The translations under genes were made by a program, and so were the position numbers. DNA of 64,000 nucleotides, from contig NC_019880.2 of NCBI RefSeq assembly GCF_002234675.1, positions 20,885,789-20,949,788 of the forward strand, read 5' to 3'. The notes beneath the pieces were generated by a model. The model was not told the origin of the DNA. It was given only the letters and a program-made list of their open reading frames with translations, and ran no database searches. The DNA comes from Oryzias latipes. Lineage: Eukaryota > Chordata > Actinopteri > Beloniformes > Adrianichthyidae. Each line of letters opens with the position of its first letter. The stretch's first letter is position 1. This document shows, in pieces, positions 1-12,000 of this stretch.

Positions 1-900
1 TAAATTATGCATTAGATAGTAAAGATAGTAAAAGTCCTTTACTATCTAAATTATAATTTAATCCAGGTTTGGGCAGTCCAGGTCCAGCGGTTTTTGAACA
101 GGACCTGTTCTAAGGTGGAGTCACTGCGTAAAATGCGATAAAAATCAACCTATTTCACATTTTCACAAATCAAAGGAAGTTTTCACAAATCAGAAACTGT
201 ATTTACTGTGTCCTTTACTATCTAAATTATAATTTAATCCAGGTTTGAGCAGTCCAGGTCCAGCGTTTTGTGAACAGGACCCGGTTTTAGGTGATCTTAG
301 TGCGAAAAATGCAGCGGAATGTTTCTTTAGTGCCCTCTCGAATCGGAAGCTGTGAATCGGAAACCAACTTCAGCGTCGTGCTGGAGTTAGCATTGCCAAT
401 GCTAATAGCGCTAGCATTGCTAGCAGTTCTTCTGAAACGGGGAGTGATGGAGAGTCTCTGGAACACCAAGTGGAATCATTTCTCACGTCTAAATGGATTT
501 CCCTGGATGTAAATACCTGCCACCCGCTCCCCAGGAGAAAGGAGACGGATAAACCAGCGATCCTCATCAGGTTTGTGAGTCAAAAACACAAGCTAGCTCT
601 GATGAATCAAAGGAGGAATCTGAAGGGATCTGCTGCTTATGTGAACGACCATCTGACCAGAAGGAATGCTGAAATCGCCAAACATGCCAGGCTTCTCAGG
701 AAGCGTAAACAGATTGAGAACACTTGGGTTAAAGACAGCAGGATTTACGTCAACATTCGGTCCACCGGACCAGTCCAAGGTTCTGGTTGTTAACACCATG
801 AAGGATTCTGGTTGTTAACACCACGAAGGATTTTGAGAAGACTTTGATCATGGACGTCTGAGTCAACAAATGCAGTAATAAATCAAAGAGGAAAATATAA
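1..900 (+). pseudogene. LINE ORF1-like relic with upstream direct repeat
   Basis: An open frame at 470-793 includes ILIRFVSQKHK, NLKGSAAYVNDHLTRRNAEI and RKQIENTWVKDSRIYV, the pattern of nucleic-acid-binding ORF1-type proteins of animal non-LTR retrotransposons. Near 780-830 a 25-nt duplication (GGTTCTGGTTGTTAACACCA, then GGATTCTGGTTGTTAACACC) shifts the frame; after it the original frame appears to continue to a stop. Upstream, 42-145 and 216-312 are two diverged copies of one segment (TACTATCTAAATTATAATTT...). I see no intact element. Confidence 0.5.
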
Positions 901-1274
901 TTTAAAGAAATATGGCGTCTGGGATCTTCGCTATCTCTAAAAGTCAAAGTGACCCTGATTTTCTGACCTGCAGACAACTTGACCTCAACTTTCAGCGCAG
1001 CTGATAACTGCTGCAGAAAGAAAAGGACCTTAGTCCAAGTCTGCAGACATAACAGCAAAATGAACTAAACTCTGTTTAAACTCTGTTTAAACCAGAAGGA
1101 TGGCTGTCAATCAGCAGAAGATGGAAGACCAACCTTGGACAATGGTCAGAATATGGACCCTTTTTTATTTCACAGCATTACCTTATATTAATAAAATTGC
1201 TAAAACAATTACTGAAGATGGTTAAAGTGATTGATCTCTAATTATATCACATAACTTGGCCGAAAAATTAATTC

Positions 1275-1600
1275 ATGATTTTTCTAATGGAAAATAATCT
1301 GCAAATATTTTTGACTTTTGATACTTGATCTGCATGTGCTATGATGATTTCAGAAATAGCATTGTGTCTAATTATATTCATGATTGTTCTAATGAAAAAA
1401 TAATCTATATATATTTTTGATACTTGAGCTGCATATGCTTTGAAGATTTCTGAAACAGTGTTATGCCTATTTTTTCTGATATAGTGTTATTTTTAATCAT
1501 AGTCATGATTTTTCTACTGAAAATAATCTGCATATAATTTAGATAACTGATCTGCATGTGCTAGGCTGATTTCTAAAATAGAGTTTTGTGTAATTCTCCA
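1275..1600. repeat. three degenerate tandem copies of a ~105-125 bp AT-rich unit
   Basis: Each copy starts CATGATTKTTCTA..TG, then has AATAATCT, then CTGCATRTGCT, then GATTTCTRAAA. Copies begin near 1275, 1380 and 1504. No coding potential is seen. Confidence 0.6.
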
Positions 1601-1879
1601 CTGGCTAAAAGTTTTGGACAGCTCAAAACCATAATCACGTAAAGACCCGTCGGCCGAAACCCTTAATGGACATCTGCACACATCGATGAATGACAAACGC
1701 AAGAAACACGTATAACTTAATATATCACACATGTATCACATCACGAAAGACCGAAATTTCATTTGTGGAAAATTCGCAAAATGTACATAATGGCTGTGTG
1801 ACACGGCCTAAAGCTCTAATGGTTCCGCACTGTCAGAAATTAGGAGGTTTTAAGAAACGGAAGCTCAAAGGATAGAAAA

Positions 1880-4735
1880 ATACTTTCAGTACCTCGTTGA
1901 TGTTGCTTGGAAAATAAAACCCCAATAGTGCTAACATGGAAAGCATTTTATTTCCATTTGCTACCTAACTTTAATCATCACTCACGACTCCTTTTTCTTA
2001 GAGAATTTTAACATTCTCTCAATAAAAACATATTTTTGAACTGAAACTAAAAAAAACTCCTGACCATCGCTTTTTTCTGCTGTCGGGCTGGCTTTGAAGG
2101 TATCCAGTTACATCCTGACAAAGCTCCAACCACCTTGTCCTCCTCATGAACATCTCTTCATAAGTAAAACAGGGATCCTAATTCCTGTGCGGTTGTCTGA
2201 ACAATACGGTTCAGTAACATCCTGTTAGCTCATCCATATTTTCTCTCACTAGAGGTCGCCTGCCTCTTTTCCTGAATGTTACTCATCTATTTACACTTAA
2301 TTAGGTTTTTCCTGCTCTCTTATATTGACTAAACGTGTACTTAACAGACTAGACTATAACAAGCCTGGACTGAACCAATTTGTCAATGTTACATGCAACA
2401 AGGCTGGCCAAGACAAGATTCCCATTATTCTTCATAAACCGTAGTGCAGTCTGTCGGGTTATTGCACATTTTGATGCATTTTAAATTTTACTGAAGGAAA
2501 TGATTGCTTCTGGATGAAAACGGTCTTTTAATCAACATGTCAAAGTCCAATAACTGCTGCTTGAGTGGAGGAGTTGAAAGTGCTTGTGACGTGGCTGTGA
2601 TGAGTCTCTGGTGACACCTTTGCCCTCATTAGCCCTGTGCGCTGTGCCATTCTTCCTAAATGTACAGCTGTGGGAAGACTTCCTGTTTTTGAAACCCTGT
2701 GGCAGACTGTTGGCTTCCACTTTTCTGAGAAAGAGCTGAGAATCAGCGCACTGGTACAAAAGTCATCCAGCCAACAGGCAGAAAGCAGTTTGAAATGGAG
2801 GGATCTATGCGGAGTATATGAACCTTTCCTCACTCCTTTTTACTTCATTTGATTAAATCAAACAATTCCATTTAATATGAAAAAACACAACACAATAGTA
2901 AACAGCTGTAGGTTCAAGAGTAGCTGTAGAGAAAAGAAGAAATCATAAAGCACGAAAACTGAATAAAAAAACTGTTTCCTGTGGCCCTACGATGGTCTGG
3001 TGAAATGTCCAGGCCAGTGTTTATCGCACCTTCATTATCTGTGACCCCATACAGGAATGCATCAGGTTCAGGCAATGGATGGATGGATGATGGATGGATG
3101 GATGATGGGTGGGTGGATGGATGGATGGATGATGGGTGGATGGATGATGGATGGACTTAAACACTAAAACAGAAGTCTTTAATGTTTTTGAAGTTGCTGA
3201 TAACACAGAATATTGAATTGATGAGTTTAAAGGTTGATAGTAAAATATTCACTTTGTTTGATGCAAAATATTCACTCAAGTTTCTTTAAGTTAATAAGTT
3301 ACCTAGTTTTTTTATACAATGGGCAGTAATTAGTGCAATCTAAGTGTTCTCTGTTATGTCCTCTAATCTTGTGTTTCTTGTGTATTCAGGAAAAAGCTGA
3401 ACACATTTTCTTTGTCCAAAAAAAACATCCTTTAAAAAAAGTACTATAAAGATTTATTTAATATGTTGAAGCTTTTTACAGCTTAACTTCTGCTTTGGTA
3501 ACTTTCAATGCTAATGAAACAGCATAAATAAATGCATTACCACACTACCATCTCATTCAAGAACTTTGAGATAACAACTGGCCAGTCATCAAGAACTGCT
3601 TTATTCAGTATGATTATTTCCTTTTATTTTAAATAGAAGAAAATGTTATTTAGCAAGAAGTTGGTGAGTTAGGCTAAAAAATAGCTTAGTCCAATTTAAC
3701 AGATTTTAGGTCAAGAGTGAAAGATCTGCAGTGAAAGATGGCCCTGTCACCACAGAGGCTTTCACACAGCCATGCTGTGTCAAAGCAAAACAGATCAAAT
3801 CAAACCAAACAAAACCAAATCCAATCTAATCCAATCCAATCCAAAATTAAATTAAGTTCAGTTCAATTCAATTCCTTTTTATTACATTTCATTAAATTAC
3901 ATTTAATTATTTCAATTCACATCAACCATTTTTTGTCTATCACTTGTCCTAGCTGGTAACACAAAGTGCTGTACACCACAATAAATAATATAAAACAAAA
4001 TGTTATTCAAAGTAGATGAATGTAGATGTGAACAAAATTAGATTCCATTATAATTATTGCTGTTCTTACAGTGTTGGACTTTATTGAAAATCCAAAAGCT
4101 TCGCATTCGTAGATATAAAAAGGATTTATGTAAAGACTCCTCTGGAAGAAATCATGATTGTTAAAAAATGGAGCTTCAGCAGATAATGTCCTGTACATCC
4201 CTCAATGTGAAAAAACAGACTTAAAACAATAATAGTTTTTTTAAGGAAATAGGTCATTGAAAGCCCCATTTGTTGCCTTTTCGAGCATTTTTGCGTTAAA
4301 GCTCAAATTCAAATTCACTAAAGACAGAGGTTCCAAACACAGTGGAAGAAGAATTTCTTCATAACAGCTAAGCGCCTGTAGTACTGTTATGAATAAAACC
4401 TTTGCACTGAAGTGAAACTGCAATTAAAGTTAGACTCACTGAATTGTTGTCGGAAAAATTCAGGCTTATTTAAACAACTTTTAACGTGACACACGTCTTC
4501 TCACATTTTTCCCAACAATCTATACGTCATAAACACTTATCAGCGTACCTTCATGTCTAACACCTCCTCATCATTGCAGTGTCTAGCATCCTCTGAGTTA
4601 AACCACTCACGCCACGCCTCCTGTCACGCCTCCGCCGTACTAAAGTAACAAGTAAAAAGTCTTCTTCCCGGTGTTCAGAACTGGTAATATCCCGATAAGA
4701 CATCCGTCTTTTTCTTGTTGTTTTGACCCACCCTC
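1880..4735. other. no gene recognised
   Basis: AT-rich non-coding sequence with short meaningless ORFs. It contains the GGAT tract at 3,076-3,155 and a simple CCAAT/TTCAA-rich tract at about 3,785-3,910. I found no exon with convincing splice sites and homology. Confidence 0.5.
3076..3155. repeat. (GGAT)n microsatellite
   Basis: Repeated GGATGGATGGATGATGG units with GGGT variants, seen directly. Confidence 0.9.
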
Positions 4736-4739
4736 GTAG

Positions 4740-5885
4740 ATCATGGCCAATGAGTGAAGAGATCTATAGTCACATGGTTTTGTTTACAAGCTTTGGTACA
4801 GAACAAAATGTTCCGCTTCATGCCAGTCTGGATACAGACCACATGCAAGGTTCAGGACTCGAACCAGAACAAATTAGAGGGCTATACTAGGGACTTTGAC
4901 ATTGGGAGTTGGGTCATCTAGACCCCACAAGACAGTGTGCTGAACCTTTTTTCTTCAATGATTTGTGATCTTCACTGGTGTCCATGGATTACATGAAATC
5001 TTTCCACCTTTATCCACCTTTGTCATGGTAGGAAGAACACGTCAATGTACGGGTGGGGTCATCTAAGATAGCACAAGGGTGAAGCGGACTTGGTCCGGAA
5101 CTACCGGTATTTGGTTTCCACATTTGGGTTACTTAGAGTGAACCAAAGTTTGTTTACCCCGAGAAAACGGAACACATTTTCACCCAAGTGGATCCTGGTC
5201 CGGGACCAGGAACCACTCTCTGACCCATCTTGGCTGCACTTGCTGCAACTAAATCTATTATTCCTTTTCTCCAGTGTCACAGTCTCTGGGATCCCCAGCT
5301 CCCTCTGCCTTCAGGCAGGCGTTTCCTCAGGCCTCACCTACTGTCTGTCTAAAGATGAAATGAGTCACAAACTGGCACCAATGGAATCAGACAGTTGGCC
5401 AGAAATAAGAAAATGAAGTAAAAATAATGCGTCTATTATGATGATAAGACAGAAGTAATAAGGAAAATGTGTCAGCTGCAGCTTGTGTGGGTGCAGGTGA
5501 GGCACGGGCTGCCGGCGCCACCCACCGCTTTATAGTGTATTTGAACAGGAAATTTGTGAATTCACAACTTTTTTATTTTTAACCATAGAAGCATTGAAAC
5601 CCCACACAGAAAAATGTAATCATAGGATAGACATGTCTAAAAAATATTAGATTTTTATTTTTAATAGTAAAAAAGTATATTCACTTATTTAATGTCTGCA
5701 TTTTTTAAGCTGTTTTTTAATGCACATTACAATGGCCAATGACTGAAGAGATCTTTAGTCTCTTGGTTTTGTTTACAAGCTTTGGTCTGGAACAGAAATA
5801 TCTGGTTGACGGAAGTCTGATTAGAGACCAAACGCAAGGTTCAGGACTCAATCCGGACCAACAGACTTTCCAGTCTAACTACACC
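4740..5885. repeat. two direct copies of a ~145 bp repeat; first followed by a MITE-like insert
   Basis: 4742-4870 and 5731-5860 share ATGGCCAATGASTGAAGAGA, GGTTTTGTTTACAAGCTTTG and GCAAGGTTCAGGACTC. The first copy is followed at about 4,880-5,082 by a sequence nearly identical to the TTAA-flanked element at 37,012-37,222. Confidence 0.6.
4880..5083. mobile_element. MITE-like element, copy 1 (same family as 37,012)
   Basis: It shares long blocks with 37,040-37,215 (TTGGGAGTTGGGTCATCTAG, TTCACTGGTGTCCATGGATT, GGGTGGGGTCATC). The right end reads GATAGCACAAGGGTGAA; the left end is eroded. Confidence 0.65.
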
Positions 5886-6069
5886 CTAAAACTGTGCTTA
5901 CGCAAAGCTCCATAAGTCAGGGCTCAAACACTGTTTAACCTCAGTGTGTCTTGGTTTATTTCAGGGTTTGCAGGAACATCTCATAAATACAAAAATGTCC
6001 CCCAGGTCTTAAGCAAAAGCTAAGGTAGGAATTCAAACAGGTTTTTTTTTTTTTTTTTTTGTTTTGCAG

Positions 6070-9000
6070 CCTTACAAGACCTGTGACGGGAGCCCTAGAA
6101 TCTGCAGCCATCCCGTCTCCTTCAATCCACCCACAGCCTCCAGGACGACCATGTCGACCCAGACCCCCAACTAGCACGTCAAAGTCCTCCATGCTTCCCT
6201 CTAGACCTCCTCTTCCTGCCTCCAGCGCTGCTAACCTCCCTTCTGCTTCCATCCGTTCAATGTCTCTGTCTTCTAACCCTCCTCCTCCATCTCTTCCTCC
6301 TCCTCTTTCTCCCATCATAGTCACCCAGTTTCCTCAGCAGTCCTCTTCAGGTCCAGTGCCTTTTCTGTCTCCTCCACTTTCCTTACCACCTCCCTTATCT
6401 CCCACAGACTCACCTACTCCGTGCTCCTCACAGTCTCCTCCCCCAGGCCCTGTTATCCCCTTACCCTCCCCAGCTCCTCCAGTGCTCAGCTCTCTCGATA
6501 AGCTGGTTGGGAGCGTTTCTATTTGGCAGCTTGAAGGACTCACTCCAGAAAAGACAGCGGGAATTCTGGAAAAAGAGGCTGCAGGGGTAAGACACACTTT
6601 CTTCTTGGCATTCCTTCCTAGACTGTGCAAAAGTTTAGGCAGGTGTGCAAAAAGACTGGAAACAGAAGTATCAATTATATTTTCATTTTCAATCATTTTC
6701 AATCATTAAAAGGGGGAGAATGAACGGAAGAGAATCTAAATCAAATCAATATTTGCCTTGACCACCCTTTCACTTCAAATCAGCATCAATTCTTCTAGGT
6801 TTTAGGCTGTTCCAAACATCTTGGAGGACTAACCCCACATCTTCTGTGGACTTAGTTTTCTCACATCCTGCTGTCTCAAACCCAAACCCTGTCACCCCAG
6901 ACACACAACGGTGTGAAGATCCGGACTCTATGCGGGTCAGACCATCACTTCCAGTACTTCTTGTTCTTTAAAAAGTTCAAGAACCCTCCACCGGTCTTCA
7001 TCACAGACACTCCATGGTTCTGCTCTGCAGTCCTTCCAAAAACTGCCGTCTGCTAAGGCCGAATGTTTTCAATGTCCATGTCAGTCCAGAGCAGATGCTG
7101 TCACTTTTCCTGTGTTTTCCGTGGTTCTTGAGTGGCCAGGCCCTGTCTCCTTAGCTAAGCTTCAACTCTTCCACAAAGACCCTTCTGGTTAGACCTCTCT
7201 GAACAGTTTGAACGTGGACCCCCTGATTCTGTCAGTTCAGGCATTGGCAGACATTGTCTAATTTAGAAGGAGAGTAAACTTGATGTGGTAGACCACTGCG
7301 TCATCCTCGGCATGGCTCTACAAAAGAGTTTACCCTCCTACAACCCCCAGTCTGCTCTGAGACCTCTGCCTGGGAGAGATGGGCCGATGGCGTGGAACTA
7401 CCTTGAGTCGAGTCGCTGTGTCGTCTTTCACAGAGTTGCCTTGGGAGCAGAGTTTGGCGGTTATTTTCAGACTGCTATTGTCAGTCTCTGACTCAGTTTG
7501 AGCCAAAAAGAGAGACTGATGGTCTTTAGCAGTAGAATTGATTGATCACTAACCTGACTATAAGCCCTGAAAATCCCTGACTTTGTGCAAGTCTAATTCT
7601 AGGATTTGATGCTGGTTTATAGGCAACAATTAAAAACGTGAAATATTAATTTAGTCCACTTTTTCCTTTTGTTAGGTCACTTAAAATGTTCTATACTTGT
7701 GAAAAATAAACAATACTTTCTTCATTTTCTGTTTACAGCATTATTTGATAGCTACGTTACATTTCTACACAAAAACCGGCATCAAAGCGGATCTGAAACA
7801 ATCATGACTTTCTCCTGAGATGAAGTCATGAAACCAGGAGAGCCTGCAGGGAGGGGACTCTCACACTAATTAGGAAGTATTTATCTAAACTAAACCATTT
7901 ATTTCCACCGGGTTTCAAGTCCTCCATTCCTGTCATCAACAGTGTTGCTTATTAAATACTACGGTTGCCTTTAGCAGCACTGTGTCTGGATGCAGGCCTG
8001 GAGACGCTGCATTGAGGCTCTGACGCTGTCATGGCTGGAAAGTGGGAGTCAAAGTGTCTTCTTAGTGCAGTCGGGGAATTAGTGAAACTTTTATTCTAAC
8101 ATGTCTGAGGGAATTATTGTATGACATCTTTATACTTGCGGATACAAATCTAATGAAGATGCCAGGTCCTAACAGACAGCATGGGGCTCCGCATGGGGGT
8201 CATGTTGTGTTCGTGTGTGGGAAAAGTCACACATGGTCTCTTGTTGTTGGGTTTCACAGCTGCTGTTTCTTTTGGGACCACAAAATTTAACAGCTGCTGC
8301 TGCCTCTTGCAGATGTTCCTGGTTCACAGCACAGACGGACAGGCGACGGCGGTTTCTGTACGCCTTCCGGAGGAGCAGGGAGCGCCGCGCGTGCTCAGCC
8401 TGATGCTCACACAGCACAGGGACTGTATGTGCTGCACAGCGAGCAGCTTCCTCTTGTGACAGCTGCAGCTCTATGTGTCACTGAACAGCGTATATTTAGC
8501 TCAGGACACACAGAATACATGACTAAGTCGTTTCCTCTTTGACTCTTTTCTCATGTCAGTCATCCATTTAGAGGGTTCTGCTCTGGTCTTTGATGATATT
8601 TTTCAACTCATCCTCTTCTACTGTTCCAGCAGGTAAATCACACACAAACAAACATGCATTAACACACACACACACATTTGCATTAACACACACAAACACA
8701 CACACACATGCATTAACACACACACACACAAACATTTGCATCAACACACACACACACACACACACACACATGCATTAACACACACACACACATATTTGCA
8801 TTAACACACACAAACATGCACACACATGCATTAACACACACCACCAACATTTGCATTAACACACATATTTGCATTAACTCACACACACATACACATATGC
8901 ATAAACACACAGACATATGCATTAACACACAGATGCATTAACACGAACACATGCACAGACACCCAAACACACACACAACTACACAAACAAAGAGACAAAC

Positions 9001-12000
9001 GCACAAAAATAAACATAGACAAATAGATACCCACATGTAGACACAAAAACTAGTGTTAACACACAAAATAAGTGCACATCCGCACAAATGCCCATGCACA
9101 TACATACACCAGCAGTATGTGTAAAATCAAAAATGTACAAAAAAACTGGACAGCATCTTCGTGATTTTTACAAAATCTTCTATGAGTTGATCTTTTTTGC
9201 TTGGTCAATCAGGGACATCTTGACCGTCTTGCTAAGATTACCTCAGGCCGTTACCACGACGACTCAGAGAGAGGAGCTGCAAGTCATCTCAGCCATGGGT
9301 GCCGGTAAACAAAAACTTCACTGTTTTCCACTGAGGTTGACGGGGAGTTCAGCAGTGAAAGGAAGAGGAAAGGAAATCACAACGGAGGAATAATGTAAAA
9401 CTTTAAAATAGTTGGTAGCTTTGGCCTCTCCTCAAACATAAAAACTTTGACTTTCAGGAAACTGGAAGTCAGTGAAGTCTGTGTACTTGAACTTTGCAGG
9501 TACACAAAATGACAAAAAAATACAGCTGTCACCTCTTGTGTTACTGTAAAGCTTTGGGCTTTGTGCAAGTCTGAACCAAGAACTGTGCACATAGAAATTA
9601 AAAACGGTCGCTAAAGAATAAAAACATGTTTAATTTCAGGCAAAAGGTTGAGAAGATGGATTCAAGAAATGCCTTTAGTCTGCCCACCCTCTAATTCAGG
9701 GTCTGCAACCGTCAACACTTCTTCAACAGTCATTGGAATTCATTTCTGACTGACTTTTCTTCCCCTTTTTCTAAAGGGTGAAGAAAAGTGATTTGTATTT
9801 ATGTTATTGTTGCTATTTTGATCAATTCTAATCAAACTTTTTTGCGCAAATAAAACATAAAGATAAAAGAAAAATAGCCTTTTTTTTAAATATGAAACAG
9901 CTTATAACTTTTAAAAGTCCATAAGAGTCCCATGTTGGAGCATCTCATGCAGCGAGTTTAGTCGTAGTGTGATGTCAGCAGTGAGAAAAATATATGTACA
10001 ATTTGTCATTGTTGGTGCATCTCAGCCATGACATTTGTTATTGAGAACTAACTTAAGTTGTTAGGTTAGTCGTTAACTTACTTAACGCTAGTTAGCTCCA
10101 CTGAGCGGTCCGGTCCACAATGGTCCAGGTGATTCAGGTGAGAGTTCCCACTCAAAGTTGGACCGCCACGGCACATGGGGGGTGAAGCGAACCACAACAA
10201 TGGAGGTCATCCAGCAACTCATTCGTGGTACTTCGTAGATGCTAAACATGAAATGCTGTCTGATAGAAGCTCACGGGCAGCGAAAACGAATACAGCCGCT
10301 TTCTTTTGTCGTAATGACCTTCAGCCAATCAACGGGTTTCAGCAGCCGCCTTGACCAATCTGTTCCGTTTTTCTATGGACCTACAACAAACAGGGGCCCA
10401 AAAATGGTACAAATCGGTCAGGCTTAATGCGTCAATTCTTAAATGGAGATGCTCAAAATACCAGACCGCTCAGTGGAAACAAGGCGGAAAGCCGCCACAA
10501 AATCCGGCACGCTTTAGGCATGAATTTTGGCTGTGCTTGTTGATCTCCCATTGATCTTCTGTGGTACACAGCGCTCCAAAAACTGTTTCAATGTTTTATC
10601 ACGACTTTGCTAAACTATGAACCCATACTGTCTTATGGTTGGAGCATTATGGGTACTGTAGGTGGACAGTGGAAAGAAGACCGTGTAGCTGACAGTTCCG
10701 TTTGTTTCATTTGTAATTCTCTTTGCAGCACCCAGCAGGTTTTCAGAAGATTCTCTTTGGTTTTTAACCGTTTTAACCTGGGAATTTTTTTTCCTGCTAC
10801 AGATTATACCCACCAAAGATAAAAAAGAGTTTTAATATATCGACGCCAATGCAGGCTAAGTGTTACACATGTTGAGCCGCTTGAGGAGCAGAAGGAAAAA
10901 ATCAACTTTTATAGAGATTGACTGGATAACATCCGAAGACTCTGTCTCTAAACCCCAGAAGAGCAACCACGAAAACAGTCACCTCCTTCTAAAACAGTCA
11001 ATCTTTCTGTTGCAGATTTCTGGACGTCTGAGCTGAACCAAAAACTGAAGGAGAGGACAAACGCCCTTCAGCTGATCACTTATCTCCACGTGAGCCCAGT
11101 GACTGTGGAGGAGCGGTCAACCACCCAGCTAAACCTGCCCCGCACTCCCAAAAGAGATTCTGCAACTGGCGAACATGTCACCTCCTGTTTGCAGAATGGA
11201 CAAACCTCCCAGAGCGTCAGCGCTCATGGCAACAATTCAGCAAAAAGGTTCAAGCGACCCCCACCCCGACCCCCCAGCCTAGACTCGGGTGTGGGCCTTC
11301 TCTTCTCTTCTTCCTCTCTTCCTCAAAACTCCACGTATGCAACTCACCAAACTGAGACAAAGGAAGGAGGAAGGGAGCAAGCAGGCAAGGTGAAGGAGAG
11401 GAGGTCAGTCCCACCTCCATCAAGGCCCCCCGTTCCCCTGCAGGGCCGGTGTGCTCCCTGTCTGCCTCCTGCTCCTCTACCAGGTGTCTGCCCCAGAAAA
11501 CAAACAGATCAGGATGAAGGAGAGAAGACAGGCAGAGAGGAAAACCAAAATCCCGCCATTGAAACCAAGAAAGAACAAATAGAAGAGAAAGGAGAGGAAA
11601 AAACCGAAGGAGCAGGCCCTCCGACTGAAAACGCCACACAAGGAGCAAGGAGTCCATGTGAGGAGGAGGAGCTGACCAAGGAAGAGCAAGAGGTAAAGAT
11701 GGAGGAAAAAGAAGTGAAACTGACGGAGGACAAGCAGCAGTCCAGCTCTCCATGTCCACAGTTATCAAAAAGGCCGAGTCGGCCAATCCCTCCCCCAAGA
11801 ACAAAAGCCATTTCCACCGGTCCTGGGATGAAAGGACAGCCTCCACAAGCTGCTCGCCGCTCGGACGTGTCGCTGTTCTCACCGCAGGGAGGGGCGGCTC
11901 TGGGAGCTGACCAGGACTCGTGTGACACCAGCAGCACCGAGGAGGAAGGAGAACCGAGCCAGGAACAGGGCCCAAACTGCAAGTGGGTGCACTCCTCCCT

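Noticed and set aside
6334..6702. Minus-strand 122-codon ORF
   Set aside because: Antisense of the first visible rin3 exon.
8568..8928. CVCVCV / THTHTH ORFs
   Set aside because: CA repeat translation; only 8560-8632 (rin3 exon 3) is coding.
11250..11982. Minus-strand ORFs of 241 and 157 codons
   Set aside because: Shadows of the large rin3 proline/acidic exon (11016-11982).
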